DNA of 64,000 bases from Ferruginibacter sp. (GCA_013141115.1 JABFRP010000002.1:310001-374000); one strand, 5' to 3'; positions 27,988 through 38,186 are shown, numbered from the stretch's first letter. Numbers and translations: made by a program. Notes: generated by a model from the sequence alone, not told the origin.

Positions 27988-28866
27988 ATGAAATTGTTCA
28001 GATACCTTCTCCTTATTATAATCATTTCATTTTTTATTTCCTGCAAAAAAACAACCGACAACGGCGGGGGCGGAACAAATACTACCGCAGCACAAATTTT
28101 ACCCAATGTTGCCTATGGCACCGATGCAGCGCAAAAGATGGATGTGTATTTACCCGCTAACAGAACTGTTGCCAGCACCAAAGTAATGGTAATGATACAT
28201 GGCGGCGGCTGGAGCACTGGCGACAAAATAGATTTTGCTTCTTTTATTGATACTATGAAAAGGCGTTTACCCGATTACGCTATTTTTAATATCAACTATC
28301 GTTTATCTACCGGAACAGCCAATCTTTTTCCCACACAGGAAAACGATGTAAAGGCAGCACTGCAATTTATTTTTAACAAATCTGCTGAGTACCTTATCAG
28401 CGACAAATATGTATTGATTGGTGCAAGCGCAGGCGCACATTTAGCTATGTTGCAGGGCTATAAATATACTACACCGGTAAAACCAAAAGCCATTGTATCT
28501 TTTTTTGGCCCCAGCGATTTAACTGACATGTATAACAATCCTGCCGGTGGTAATCCTGTATTATCATTGGTACTGGCACAAGCAATTGGCGCCACTCCTG
28601 CTACCAATGCAGCATTATATGCCAGCTCAAGCCCGGTAACTTTTATTGCTGCCGGAGTGCCTCCCACTATTTTATTACATGGCAGTGCCGACCCATTGGT
28701 AAACTATAGCCAATCGGTTGCAGTAAAAAATAAACTAACCGCAGCCGGCGTTGTTAACCAATATGTTTTATACCCCGGCAAAGGCCATGGCGATGATTGG
28801 GGTAATGCTATTTATGCTGATGCCTTTAATAATATACAGGCTTTTTTAGTGGCTAATGTGCAGTGA
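27988..28866 (+). CDS. Alpha/beta hydrolase lipoprotein (carboxylesterase-like)
   Basis: 292 residues. Lipoprotein signal with lipobox 'FISC' (Cys19), then a Gly/Thr-rich linker. The fold carries an oxyanion motif 'HGGGWSTGD', nucleophile Ser147 in 'IGASAGAHLA', a likely acid Asp in 'LHGSADPLVNYS' and catalytic His in 'GKGHGDDW'. These fit the BD-FAE/esterase-lipase group that removes acyl or feruloyl groups from carbohydrates, but the substrate cannot be inferred here. Predicted to be anchored in the envelope. The stop overlaps the GTG that opens the next ORF. Confidence 0.85.
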   Translation: MKLFRYLLLIIIISFFISCKKTTDNGGGGTNTTAAQILPNVAYGTDAAQKMDVYLPANRTVASTKVMVMIHGGGWSTGDKIDFASFIDTMKRRLPDYAIFNINYRLSTGTANLFPTQENDVKAALQFIFNKSAEYLISDKYVLIGASAGAHLAMLQGYKYTTPVKPKAIVSFFGPSDLTDMYNNPAGGNPVLSLVLAQAIGATPATNAALYASSSPVTFIAAGVPPTILLHGSADPLVNYSQSVAVKNKLTAAGVVNQYVLYPGKGHGDDWGNAIYADAFNNIQAFLVANVQ

Positions 28867-28895
28867 GGAAATATATTCATCAAAATAAATGCATT

Positions 28896-29495
28896 ATGAA
28901 AAGCACAATTTACTTGCTATTCATTTTTTTATTTAATACTGTATATGGGCAAAACTCATTACTAAAAGACAGTTTTAATTACGAAGTAAAAAAAGTAACC
29001 GGCGATTTAAACAAAGACAAAATAAATGATATTGTAATAGTAACACAAGATACTATCAATGATAAATCACCTTATAAATTACAAATCTATTTTGGCCAAC
29101 CTAATGGTGAATTAAAATTGATAATTACAACTGTAAAAGCAATTGAACAGCAGTTTCCAGATGGAAAAGAAGGCTATAAAACTGGAAACGGATTTGATGG
29201 CATAGCTATTAAAAAAGGAAAATTTAGCATCAGTAACCAATTATTAAGAGGAAATTTTGAACATCAATTTAGATTTCAAAATGGAAATTTTGAATTAATT
29301 GGTTTTTCTAAAGTTAGTTCAGATGGACAGGGAACAATAACTTCCATTGACTTTAACCTTTCAACAGGCTTAAGGATTGAAACAAGAGAACGATATGACA
29401 CTGATAAAGTTTTGAGTAGAAGTAAAAAGAAAGTAGTGATAAGGCCATTGCCAAAATTACAAGAATTTACACCGCTTGAAAATGAATGGTATTAA
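28896..29495 (+). CDS. Secreted hypothetical protein
   Basis: The track ORF begins with a GTG at 28863 overlapping the upstream stop codon; the ATG at 28896 starts a proper signal peptide ('MKSTIYLLFIFLFNTVYGQ') and is preferred (199 residues). The mature protein begins with a calcium-loop-like 'GDLNKDKINDIVIVTQD', which resembles one FG-GAP/VCBS repeat, followed by beta-strand-rich sequence. Function unknown. It sits 30 bp after the esterase gene and may share its transcript. Confidence 0.6.
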   Translation: MKSTIYLLFIFLFNTVYGQNSLLKDSFNYEVKKVTGDLNKDKINDIVIVTQDTINDKSPYKLQIYFGQPNGELKLIITTVKAIEQQFPDGKEGYKTGNGFDGIAIKKGKFSISNQLLRGNFEHQFRFQNGNFELIGFSKVSSDGQGTITSIDFNLSTGLRIETRERYDTDKVLSRSKKKVVIRPLPKLQEFTPLENEWY

Positions 29496-29581
29496 AATAT
29501 TAATGCCGGGTCATTAACCTGCATACAATAATCTATATAATTCAATTTACCAGTACTAACTAAAACCGGTAAATTTGTTAC

Positions 29582-30850
29582 ATGAATCTTCCCCCACTTG
29601 CCGAACGTTTACGCCCCACATCGCTGGATGAATTAACCGGGCAACAACACCTTACAGGTAAAGGAAGTATTTTGCGTAAAGCTATCGAAGCTGGTAAAGT
29701 ACCCAGCATGATATTATGGGGGCCACCGGGTGTGGGCAAAACCACTATTGCCAATATTATTGCCCATACTTTACAAGTACCGTTTTATACGTTAAGCGCC
29801 ATCAGCAGCGGCGTAAAAGAGGTACGTGAAGTAATTGAGCTGGCCAAAAAGCAGCCCGGTACTTACGGGGTTATTTTATTTATTGATGAAATACACCGCT
29901 TTAATAAAGGCCAGCAGGATGCATTATTAGGTGCAGTTGAAAAAGGTATCATCACATTAATTGGCGCCACTACAGAAAATCCTTCTTTTGAAGTAAACAG
30001 CGCCTTGCTGAGCAGAACACAAGTGTACATTTTAAAAGCACTGGATGAAAAAGATCTGATCGCATTGTTGCAACATGCCATAAAAGATGATGTGGTTTTA
30101 CAAACCAAAAAAATAGTATTAAAAGAAACAGAAGCCATCATTAACATTTCGGGTGGCGATGCAAGAAAGTTACTGAACCTTTTAGAATTAGTAACGGATA
30201 CCTTAGGCAACAATGCGGTAATAACCGATAACGCCGTAATGGAAATTGCACAACAACGCATTGCATTGTACGATAAAAAAGGCGAGCAGCATTATGATAT
30301 TATTTCTGCTTTTATAAAAAGCATAAGAGGCAGCGATCCCAATGCGGCGGTATATTATTTGGCAAGAATGATAGAAGGCGGCGAAGATGTAAAATTTATT
30401 GCCAGAAGATTATTGATACTGGCCAGCGAAGATATTGGCAATGCCAACCCCAATGCCTTATTATTAGCCAACGCTACATTTGATGCTGTAAATAAAATTG
30501 GTTATCCTGAATCACAATTAATATTGTCGCAGTGTGTTATTTATTTAGCATCAAGTGTAAAAAGTAATTCGGCCACGGTTGCCATTAGCGCTGCCATGGC
30601 GGCGGTAAAGCAAGGCGGCGATCTATCGGTGCCCTTACATATCCGCAATGCCCCCACCAAATTAATGAAGCAGGAAGGTTATGGCAAGGGGTATGAATAT
30701 TCTCATAACTACGAAAATAATTTTTCGCCGCAGGAATATTTACCTGATGAAATAAAAGGTACTGCTTTTTATAATCCCGGCAGCAATGCCAGGGAAGAAG
30801 AGATGAAAAAATATTTAAAAAGCTTATGGAAAAACAAGTATGGCTATTAA
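29582..30850 (+). CDS. rarA: Replication-associated recombination protein A (AAA ATPase)
   Basis: 422 residues. Clamp-loader-like AAA+ domain with Walker A 'GPPGVGKTT', Walker B '[19 protein letters not shown]' and sensor 1 '[14 protein letters not shown]', then the RarA-specific tetramerisation region ('[23 protein letters not shown]', 'RNAPTKLMK'). RarA/MgsA acts at stalled replication forks with SSB. The ATG follows a TAAATTTG box (29570-29577) by only 4 nt, so the transcript may have almost no leader. It overlaps the next ORF's first possible start by 11 bp. Confidence 0.95.
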   Translation: MNLPPLAERLRPTSLDELTGQQHLTGKGSILRKAIEAGKVPSMILWGPPGVGKTTIANIIAHTLQVPFYTLSAISSGVKEVREVIELAKKQPGTYGVILFIDEIHRFNKGQQDALLGAVEKGIITLIGATTENPSFEVNSALLSRTQVYILKALDEKDLIALLQHAIKDDVVLQTKKIVLKETEAIINISGGDARKLLNLLELVTDTLGNNAVITDNAVMEIAQQRIALYDKKGEQHYDIISAFIKSIRGSDPNAAVYYLARMIEGGEDVKFIARRLLILASEDIGNANPNALLLANATFDAVNKIGYPESQLILSQCVIYLASSVKSNSATVAISAAMAAVKQGGDLSVPLHIRNAPTKLMKQEGYGKGYEYSHNYENNFSPQEYLPDEIKGTAFYNPGSNAREEEMKKYLKSLWKNKYGY

Positions 30851-30869
30851 AGCATACACTTATTTTGTA

Positions 30870-32174
30870 ATGATGATAAAATTAAAACTGCATTTACTTT
30901 TTTGTTTTCTCCTGCCTGGCTTGTTTGCTGTTGCACAAATTGATACTACTCCGGTTTTTAAAGGCGCTGTAAAAGCCAGCCGGCAAAAAACTTACAGCAA
31001 TATTGTAAAGAACTCGATTATAAAAAATTTATCGCTGCCATTAACAGATAGTACTGAAGAGAATTGGGAAGATGCATTTTATGCAATGGAGCTCATCAAT
31101 TATAAACAGCTTTGGGTGAATGAAAAAATAAAGATGGCATTTGACAGTGCGGAGAAAAGAAGTACTGGTTTTCAAAGGGCTTTAATGGAGTTGGCTTATA
31201 CAAATTATACTGCTGAATTTAAACCCAATATCAATAAATTATTTCTGGTTACAAAAAATGCAAAAGTATTGGCTATGTGTGCAGAGTATTTATTGAGATC
31301 CGACAAATCACTAAAAAATATAGACAAAATTGGATCTGTAATTTTAAAAAGAAGAATTGAAGATTTCGATAACCAGGAATCAGCCTCCCTAATTCAATAT
31401 GAATTACTATGGCCCATTATGCAACTTGCCGAAAAAGAAAGTTATAAAGTAAAACTCTCCCCCGGAAAATTGTTAAATACAGAATTCCTGAAAGGCAACG
31501 TTGTACTTTACAGCATTCAGCGAAAAAACAGAAACTATCCCGGCATTATCATAGTAAAAGACACCAATGGGAATTTTATTACTACTGCACCAAATAAAAT
31601 ATTTTCTCTTACTCAATTAGCAAGAAGCATCACCAACATGCCCGGTTACTTAACCAATGGCAATACACCACAAGGCATTTTTAGAATGTACGGCTTTGCT
31701 GTAAGTAAAAGTGCTGCTATTGGCCCAACAGAAAATATTCAATTGACCATGCCCTTTGAAACTTCGGTACAGCATTTTTTAAAAGACAGTACAATTGTTG
31801 ATTCTGTATGGACGCCTGAATTATACGAAAGACTATTACCGGATGCTCTAAAAAAATACCATCCGCTATTTGGAACTTATTATGCAAGTGCCATTGGCCG
31901 CACCGAAATTATTGCGCATGGCACCACCGTTGATCCGGCATATTACAAAGGGCAAACTTTTTATCCTTACACTCCTACGCAGGGTTGCTTATGCACCAAA
32001 GAAATCTGGAGTGATATAAATGGTAAGCGCATAATAAGCGATCAGCAAAAATTAGCAGATGCCGTAAAAAAAGCCGGTGGCGCCGATGGCTATTTAATTG
32101 TATTTGAAATTGACGACCAGCAAAAACCGGTAAGCATTGATGAAATACTGCCTTACTTAAAAATAAAGCAATAA
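30870..32174 (+). CDS. L,D-transpeptidase (YkuD-like) domain protein
   Basis: The track starts at 30840, overlapping rarA; the ATG at 30870 gives a signal peptide ('MMIKLKLHLLFCFLLPGLFAVAQ') and is preferred (434 residues). The C-terminal third carries a YkuD-like catalytic pattern: His in 'EIIAHGTTVDP' and Cys373 in 'TPTQGCLCTKEIW' (usual motif HG...S/TxGC). The N-terminal 200 residues are helical and unrecognised. L,D-transpeptidases crosslink peptidoglycan in the periplasm. The motif is somewhat divergent (Thr for Ser, GCLC), so activity is likely rather than certain. Confidence 0.65.
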   Translation: MMIKLKLHLLFCFLLPGLFAVAQIDTTPVFKGAVKASRQKTYSNIVKNSIIKNLSLPLTDSTEENWEDAFYAMELINYKQLWVNEKIKMAFDSAEKRSTGFQRALMELAYTNYTAEFKPNINKLFLVTKNAKVLAMCAEYLLRSDKSLKNIDKIGSVILKRRIEDFDNQESASLIQYELLWPIMQLAEKESYKVKLSPGKLLNTEFLKGNVVLYSIQRKNRNYPGIIIVKDTNGNFITTAPNKIFSLTQLARSITNMPGYLTNGNTPQGIFRMYGFAVSKSAAIGPTENIQLTMPFETSVQHFLKDSTIVDSVWTPELYERLLPDALKKYHPLFGTYYASAIGRTEIIAHGTTVDPAYYKGQTFYPYTPTQGCLCTKEIWSDINGKRIISDQQKLADAVKKAGGADGYLIVFEIDDQQKPVSIDEILPYLKIKQ

Positions 32175-32184
32175 TATTACAAGA

Positions 32185-32210
32185 AAGTCAGGTTTTTAAA
32201 ACCCTGGCTT
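32185..32210 (+). terminator. Terminator-like hairpin
   Basis: Stem aagtcagg / cctggctt with an inner tttt/aaaa extension and one bulged C. No strong T-run follows, so this is a weak candidate between the transpeptidase and globin genes. Confidence 0.4.
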
Positions 32211-32242
32211 CCTTAGTATTTGCTTCATCTAAAATCACAATA

Positions 32243-32620
32243 ATGAAAAAAGATATTACAAGCAGGGCGGATATTGAAAAATTAATTATTGACTTTTACG
32301 AAAAAGTGAAACTGGATAAAACCATTGGTTTTATTTTTACCGAAGTGGTACCCATTAACTGGGCGCATCATATTCCGGTAATAGTTGATTTTTGGGAAAG
32401 CATTTTACTGGACAATCCGGTGTATAAAAAAAATGCAATGGAAGTGCATTACGATCTGAATAAAAAAGTACCCTTGCAAAAGGAACATTTTGACAGCTGG
32501 CTGCATTTATTTATTTCCACTGTGGATGAATTGTTTGAAGGCAAGATTGCAGCGCTGGCAAAAACAAGGGCCAAATCAATCGGGCATTTAATGCTGTTTA
32601 AAATGAGTAATGCAAACTGA
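32243..32620 (+). CDS. Group III truncated haemoglobin
   Basis: 125 residues, typical for group III (trHbP). The sequence shows 'FIFTEVVPINWAHHIPVIVDFWESILL' and the proximal His in 'LQKEHFDSWLHLF'. It binds heme and small ligands such as oxygen or NO; suggested roles are NO handling or redox sensing. Cytoplasmic, single gene. The spacer downstream holds a dispersed repeat fragment. Confidence 0.88.
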   Translation: MKKDITSRADIEKLIIDFYEKVKLDKTIGFIFTEVVPINWAHHIPVIVDFWESILLDNPVYKKNAMEVHYDLNKKVPLQKEHFDSWLHLFISTVDELFEGKIAALAKTRAKSIGHLMLFKMSNAN

Positions 32621-32712
32621 TGGCACGCAGAGGGGCAGAGAACGCAAAGGGAGGTGAAAAAAATGAAGTAGCAATTGGATGATTAAAGATTTACTGTTGA
32701 AGAGTGCGACGC
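32621..32712. repeat. Dispersed repeat fragments downstream of the globin gene
   Basis: Holds the 'cacgcagaggggcagagaacgcaaaggga' type repeat (32625 onward) and a gaagagtgcgacgc segment at 32699. The latter matches the inverted gcgtcgcactcttg in the 23.1 kb spacer. No coding potential seen. Confidence 0.45.
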
Positions 32713-32792
32713 CACAAATGCTGATACAGGCAAAAATGTTCGTCCCCAAAAAAAACAAAGCATATTGAATTTAATAACACAGCTATTTACTA

Positions 32793-33293
32793 ATGGAGCA
32801 ACAATCTAAGTTCCCCGCCAACGAGTTTGGGGAACAGGGGCCTTTGGAATTGCACTGGGCACTTAAAAAATTTGACCAATTAACTGTTGTAGAACTGTAC
32901 GCCATTTTACAATTGCGTAGCGAAGTATTTGTGGTAGAACAAAATTGCCCCTACCAGGATGCGGACAATAAGGATCAAAAAAGTTTTCACTTTATGGGCT
33001 GGGATGGAGCCACACTGGTGGCTTACACACGTATAATTCCGCAGGGAATTTCCTATACCGAGGCCAGTATTGGTCGTGTTGTTACTAATCCAAAATATCG
33101 TGGCACCGGGGCTGGTAAACAATTAATGAAACGTAGTATAAATAATACGTTTGAATTATTTAATTGCACAACAATAAAAATAGGCGCTCAATTATACCTT
33201 AAAAAATTTTATGAAGACCTGGGTTTTGTGCAGTGCAGTGAGCATTACCTGGAAGATAATATCCCACATATAGAGATGCTGCTATCAAAATAA
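32793..33293 (+). CDS. elaA: ElaA-type GNAT N-acetyltransferase
   Basis: 166 residues. The start of the conserved region ('LQLRSEVFVVEQNCPYQDAD') is diagnostic of ElaA; the acetyl-CoA-binding motif is 'IGRVVTNPKYRGTGAGKQLM'. GNAT enzymes transfer an acetyl group from acetyl-CoA to an amine; the ElaA substrate is not established. Cytoplasmic, single gene. Confidence 0.88.
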   Translation: MEQQSKFPANEFGEQGPLELHWALKKFDQLTVVELYAILQLRSEVFVVEQNCPYQDADNKDQKSFHFMGWDGATLVAYTRIIPQGISYTEASIGRVVTNPKYRGTGAGKQLMKRSINNTFELFNCTTIKIGAQLYLKKFYEDLGFVQCSEHYLEDNIPHIEMLLSK

Positions 33294-33437
33294 TCGGTTT
33301 ATCAAACAATATTTAACAAAAGCTTCCGTTATTGGTAAGTGGTATTGTAAATTTTCTTTGGGGGTATAGCATTGCAGCGCATTTACATTATTGCACCAAC
33401 AATCCAATTTCTGTAGAAAAACTAAATCTGAATTCTG

Positions 33438-34436
33438 ATGAAACCAAGTTTACCCAAATCTGCTGGTAAAGCCCTGTTGCTTTTGTCGGTTTGCTTTTTA
33501 CTCCTTAGCAAATCAAATGCCCAAGCTTTTATTTTTGGTAATGAAAAAATTAAATTTGAAGCCGGATTAAATTTTGGCCCAAGTTTCTTTTTAGGCGACC
33601 TGGGTGGCAATGCAGGAAAGGGAAAAAATAATTTAAAAGATCTTAATTTGGAATTTACCAAATTAATGAAGGGTGCATACATAACTATGTATCCCAATAA
33701 ATGGGTTGGCTTAAGATTAGCCGCCAGCCTTACTTATCTTGAAGGTGATGATGCTACCATTAATACAAATGGCATTGATGAATTATGGCGCAAGCAACGT
33801 AACCTTGATTTTAGAACCAATGTTTGGGAAGTTAACGGTGCCGTAGAAATTTTTCCCACCATGATATTCAGCAATGATCCGGAAAATGAGCCAAGGTTAA
33901 GACCTTATGGTTTAATTGGTGCAGGTGTTTTTCATTTTAATCCACAAGGTTCTCTTAAAGCTGCTAATGGCGATAAGATATGGTACGACTTGCATAAATT
34001 ACGTACCGAAGGACAAGGCATGGCAGAATACCCTTACAGTAAACCTTACCAGTTAACACAAATGAATGTATTGTATGGTGGTGGTTTAAAATATTATTTA
34101 TCAGACAGGGTAAATATTGGTGCAGAATTTTTATACCGTAAAACATTTACTGACTATATTGATGATGTAAGTCAGAAATATATTGACCCCAGGAATTTTG
34201 CTAAATATTTACCTGCTGGCGATGCAGCTTTAGCATCAAGATTGTACGATAAAACTATTGGCATTATTTACCCTGGAATGACGAGGTGGCCGGAAGGCAC
34301 ACAACGTGGTGATTTAAAAAACAAGGATACTTATTTTTCTGTTATTGCAAAAGTAGGTTTTAGGCTGGGCCCAATTTACGAAAGCTCATTTGCAAGAAGT
34401 GCAGCAAGGCAAACAAGATGTCCATCAGTTTATTAA
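33438..34436 (+). CDS. Outer-membrane beta-barrel protein (DUF6089-like)
   Basis: 332 residues. Signal peptide (about 1-29), then alternating amphipathic strands rich in Gly and aromatic residues ('FEAGLNFGPSFFLGDLGG', 'MNVLYGGGLKYYLSDRVNIGAEF', 'YFSVIAKVGFRLG'), the pattern of an 8- to 10-stranded barrel. It resembles the DUF6089/PorG-like family of Bacteroidota, though I am not certain of the family. Outer-membrane location inferred. Ends in 'RCPSVY' rather than a terminal aromatic strand. Confidence 0.7.
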   Translation: MKPSLPKSAGKALLLLSVCFLLLSKSNAQAFIFGNEKIKFEAGLNFGPSFFLGDLGGNAGKGKNNLKDLNLEFTKLMKGAYITMYPNKWVGLRLAASLTYLEGDDATINTNGIDELWRKQRNLDFRTNVWEVNGAVEIFPTMIFSNDPENEPRLRPYGLIGAGVFHFNPQGSLKAANGDKIWYDLHKLRTEGQGMAEYPYSKPYQLTQMNVLYGGGLKYYLSDRVNIGAEFLYRKTFTDYIDDVSQKYIDPRNFAKYLPAGDAALASRLYDKTIGIIYPGMTRWPEGTQRGDLKNKDTYFSVIAKVGFRLGPIYESSFARSAARQTRCPSVY

Positions 34437-34456
34437 ACTTTGTAAAACCAATAACT

Positions 34457-34552
34457 ATGAACAATAATTTACACATCAACCCAACTACATTAAAAGCAGC
34501 TTTTGTTTTAGCAACCTGCATGTTTTTAATATTGCATTACATTAAAGTATAA
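34457..34552 (+). CDS. Possible 31-aa single-pass membrane microprotein
   Basis: Not in the ORF track. ATG at 34457, TAA at 34550-34552. The peptide is 'MNNNLHINPTTLKAAFVLAT' followed by a hydrophobic 'CMFLILHYIKV', so a polar start and one membrane-spanning helix. It begins 20 bp after the barrel gene stop, as a co-transcribed gene would. Only the start context and composition support it; it could be chance. Confidence 0.4.
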   Translation: MNNNLHINPTTLKAAFVLATCMFLILHYIKV

Positions 34553-34713
34553 AAGGTATTTATAAAGAGTATGTAGTACAAAGTGATACAACAGAAGTCA
34601 GCCCCCGAGGAACCGAGGAATTTATTTATTTTCCTTGCTACCCCTGAAACCACAATCTTAAGATTTCGTTACTATCCTTTGAACTAATTTTTGTGATTTA
34701 ATCTATTTCTTAT

Positions 34714-34749
34714 AAAAAGTCCATTCGTCTTTATGCGGATGGATTTTTT
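34714..34749. terminator. Intrinsic terminator
   Basis: 8-bp stem tccattcg / cggatgga (one G-U), 8-nt loop, followed by a 6-T run and preceded by an A-run, so it can act on both strands. It separates the plus-strand barrel gene from the minus-strand genes at 34753-38186. Confidence 0.8.
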
Positions 34750-34752
34750 ATT

Positions 34753-35304
34753 TCAGTCATCTTCCGGATCAAAATTTTCAAAAAAATTCTTTGCGTCAAA
34801 TGGCTCATCATCAGGAAAAGAGGCGGGATCGTTAAACAAATGCCATTCATCGGGCAGGTCGTGTTGCTTATCAAAAGCAGTTATCCAATCAATAAATATT
34901 TTTCTGAACGCTTCTATTTCATTTCGCAGTACATCAATATATTGCTGCTCTATGCCATGAAATTCTTTACAAGCCCATAACTGTTCCCTCAACTGGCAAA
35001 TATTTACTTTAATAATAACAGCATTCTCCATCATCAGGCTGTAATATTCCATAGCTGCTGCGCCTGCTATTTTTGCAGGCACCAGATGAGCGTTCTGCAT
35101 CATCAAACTTTTTGTACTTGCCCCATCATCATCTTCTTCGGGCATCATATCACAAATAGTTCTTGCCAAATTTAAAATGTCGATACTTTTTTTATACAGG
35201 GCTTTGCCATGTTGCTTTACCGGTTTCCAGCTTTCACTTTTTTCATCATCGTCTTCATGCATACCATTGTAGCTAAAAAAACTTCCTATGTTTTCATCAC
35301 TCAT
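34753..35304 (-). CDS. Hypothetical acidic protein downstream of uvrA
   Basis: 183 residues, no signal or membrane segment. Unrecognised family. The ends are acidic ('MHEDDDEKSESW' and 'FFENFDPEDD'); the middle is helical ('NLARTICDMMPEEDDDG', 'QLREQLWACKEFHGIEQQYID'). It lies 11 bp downstream of uvrA on the same strand, so the two are probably co-transcribed. That placement hints at a DNA-related role, which I cannot confirm. Confidence 0.6.
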   Translation of the reverse strand: MSDENIGSFFSYNGMHEDDDEKSESWKPVKQHGKALYKKSIDILNLARTICDMMPEEDDDGASTKSLMMQNAHLVPAKIAGAAAMEYYSLMMENAVIIKVNICQLREQLWACKEFHGIEQQYIDVLRNEIEAFRKIFIDWITAFDKQHDLPDEWHLFNDPASFPDDEPFDAKNFFENFDPEDD

Positions 35305-35315
35305 ATTTACATGAT

Positions 35316-38186
35316 TTATTTTAGTTCCGCTTGCAAAAATTTTCCTGTAAAACTTTCTTTTACTTTTATCAAACCTTCCGGCATACCTTCAAACAATACT
35401 CTTCCTCCGCCATCGCCGCCTTCGGGGCCAATATCAATAATATGATCGGCCACTTTTATTACATCCATATTATGTTCAATTACTAATACGGAGTTTCCCC
35501 TGTCTACCAATTTATATAATACTTCCAGTAAGTGTTGTATATCCTGAAAATGCAAACCCGTTGTAGGTTCATCCAAAATATAAAAAGTTTTGCCCGTATC
35601 TTTTTTTCCCAACTCGGTAGATAATTTTACACGCTGTGCTTCGCCACCGCTTAGTGTTACAGCACTTTGGCCCAAAGTAATATAACCAAGCCCAACTTCC
35701 TGCAGCACTTTTATTTTTCTGAAAATATAAGGCACTGGCTGAAAAAATTCTACGGCTTCATCCACCGTCATATCCAGCACATCACTAATGCTTTTTCCTT
35801 TGTAGCGAATTTCCAGGGTTTCCCTGTTGTATCTTCTGCCATTGCATTTTTCGCAATGCACATATACATCGGGTAAAAAATTCATTTCAATTACCCTCAT
35901 ACCACCGCCTTCGCACACATCGCACCTGCCTGTTTTTACGTTGAAGGAAAAACGGCCTGCATTATAACCTCTTATTTTTGCTTCGGGCACTGCAGCAAAT
36001 AATGTTCTGATATCGGTAAAAAAACCGCAGTAGGTTGCAGGGTTACTCCGTGGTGTACGGCCAATAGGGCTTTGATCAATTTCAATTACTTTATCAATCA
36101 ACTCCATGCCCTTAATACTTTTATAAGGAAGGGGATTTGCTTTTGAATTATAACAAAATTTATTCAGCAGTGGATATAAAGTTTCATTTATTAAAGTAGA
36201 TTTTCCGCTGCCACTAACACCAGTTACCACAATTAATTTACCCAACGGAAATTTTACCGAAACATTTTGCAAGTTATTACCACTTACGCCTGTCAGTTCT
36301 ATAAATTTTCCATTTCCTTTTCGCCTTTCTTTAGGTATGGCAATACTTTTTTTACCACTTAAGTATTGTGCCGTATCCGAGTTTGATTTTAAAACAAATT
36401 CCGGTGTGCCTTCGCTAACAATTTGCCCGCCATGCTTACCTGCTTTGGGGCCAATGTCTACCAGATAATCTGCAGCCAGCATAATATCTTTATCATGCTC
36501 TACCACCAAAACACTGTTACCAATATCACGTAAATTTTGCAGCGCAGTAATTAGTCGCTGGTTATCTCTTTGATGCAACCCAATACTGGGCTCATCTAAA
36601 ATATAAGTGATGCCCTGTAACTGACTGCCAATTTGTGTGGCTAAACGAATACGCTGGCTTTCGCCACCACTTAATGTTCTGCTGGGGCGGCCAACAGTGA
36701 GATAAGTTAATCCTACATCTAATAAAAACTGTAAGCGCTCTCTAATTTCTTTCAGCACATCTTTGGCTATGGAGTTTTGCTTTTTATCCAACCGCAATTC
36801 AAGTCCGTCAAACCATGCCGCCAAGTTATCTAAATTCATAGCGCTTAACTCTGCAATATTTCTTTCATCTACTTTAAACCATAAGCTCTCTTTTCTTAAA
36901 CGTGTGCCATTGCAGGTAGTACAGTCAGATAACTGCATATATTTTTCTACCCAGGTTCGTAATGCTTCGTTGCTGTTGGGCGAACTGAACCATCTTTTAA
37001 GCATAGGAATAATGCCTTCGTAGCTACCGGTATATTCCAATGGCACTGTATCATCACTAAGATCTAAATTTAAATCGCCATTAATATTTTGGTCGCCGTA
37101 CAACAGCAGATCCAATTGCTCTTTTGGTAAATCATTTAATGGTTTGCCTAAATTAATTTTATACTTTTTAGCAAATACCACCACTTGCTGGTACACACTT
37201 GCTTCACGCTCTTCGCCCAACGGAATAATACCGCCTTCTTTTACTGTTTTGGATTTATCCGGCAGCACTTCATCCATATCAATGCTATATACATTACCCA
37301 AACCTTTACAAGTGGGGCAGGCTCCATAAGGACTGTTGAATGAAAATGCATTAGGTGAAGGTTCTTCGTAACTGATGCCGGTATCAATACACATCAGTTG
37401 TTTACTAAACTGTACAATTTTTTCATTGCCTTCCACCAGTAAAAACAATAAGTCTTTACCCAACTGCAAAGTTTTTTGCACACTCTGGCTCAGGCGAAAT
37501 TTCATATCATCATTTACCGGCAATCTGTCTACCACCAATTCTATATCATGAATTTTATAACGGTCCACCTGCATTTTAGCCACCAGGTCTTTTACTTCTC
37601 CGTCAACCCTTACTTTTAAAAATCCTTTTTTTCTTACTTCTTCAAACAGTTCCCTGTAATGCCCTTTTCTTCCCCGTACCAATGGTGCCAGTAAACTGAT
37701 CTTTTTATTTTCGTAGCGGTCAAAAATGGCGCTCACAATTTCTTCTTCGCTAAACTTTACCATTTTTTTGCCAGTGTTGTAACTGTATGCCTCCCCCACT
37801 CTTGCATATAACAAGCGCAAAAAATCATAAATTTCCGTAACGGTACCAACAGTGCTTCGTGGATTTTTATTGGTAGTTTTTTGTTCGATAGAAATTACAG
37901 GCGAAAGCCCGGTGATCTTATCCACATCGGGCCGTTCCATATCGCCAACAAACTGGCGGGCATAAGCACCAAAACTTTCCATGTAACGGCGCTGGCCCTC
38001 ATTATAAATGGTATCAAACGCCAATGATGATTTACCACTGCCACTAAGGCCGGTAAAAACCACCAATTGATTTTTAGGAATCTTAATATCAATATTTTTA
38101 AGATTGTGTTCCCTTGCACCAAATACTTCAATAAAATCGTTGTTGCTGATCGCTTCCGTAACGGATGCCTTTTTTATTTTACCCAT
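35316..38186 (-). CDS. uvrA: UvrABC excision nuclease subunit A
   Basis: 956 residues, full length. Two ABC ATPase modules: Walker A 'GLSGSGKSS' near the N-terminus and 'GVSGSGKST' near 640; signatures 'TLSGGESQRIRLA' and 'TLSGGEAQRVKLS'; zinc-binding 'CPTCKGLG' and 'CEKCNGRRYN' clusters. UvrA recognises DNA damage with UvrB in nucleotide excision repair. The N-terminus 'IEVFGAREHNLKNIDIKIPK' is standard, and the short extension before it is normal. Confidence 0.97.
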   Translation of the reverse strand: MGKIKKASVTEAISNNDFIEVFGAREHNLKNIDIKIPKNQLVVFTGLSGSGKSSLAFDTIYNEGQRRYMESFGAYARQFVGDMERPDVDKITGLSPVISIEQKTTNKNPRSTVGTVTEIYDFLRLLYARVGEAYSYNTGKKMVKFSEEEIVSAIFDRYENKKISLLAPLVRGRKGHYRELFEEVRKKGFLKVRVDGEVKDLVAKMQVDRYKIHDIELVVDRLPVNDDMKFRLSQSVQKTLQLGKDLLFLLVEGNEKIVQFSKQLMCIDTGISYEEPSPNAFSFNSPYGACPTCKGLGNVYSIDMDEVLPDKSKTVKEGGIIPLGEEREASVYQQVVVFAKKYKINLGKPLNDLPKEQLDLLLYGDQNINGDLNLDLSDDTVPLEYTGSYEGIIPMLKRWFSSPNSNEALRTWVEKYMQLSDCTTCNGTRLRKESLWFKVDERNIAELSAMNLDNLAAWFDGLELRLDKKQNSIAKDVLKEIRERLQFLLDVGLTYLTVGRPSRTLSGGESQRIRLATQIGSQLQGITYILDEPSIGLHQRDNQRLITALQNLRDIGNSVLVVEHDKDIMLAADYLVDIGPKAGKHGGQIVSEGTPEFVLKSNSDTAQYLSGKKSIAIPKERRKGNGKFIELTGVSGNNLQNVSVKFPLGKLIVVTGVSGSGKSTLINETLYPLLNKFCYNSKANPLPYKSIKGMELIDKVIEIDQSPIGRTPRSNPATYCGFFTDIRTLFAAVPEAKIRGYNAGRFSFNVKTGRCDVCEGGGMRVIEMNFLPDVYVHCEKCNGRRYNRETLEIRYKGKSISDVLDMTVDEAVEFFQPVPYIFRKIKVLQEVGLGYITLGQSAVTLSGGEAQRVKLSTELGKKDTGKTFYILDEPTTGLHFQDIQHLLEVLYKLVDRGNSVLVIEHNMDVIKVADHIIDIGPEGGDGGGRVLFEGMPEGLIKVKESFTGKFLQAELK

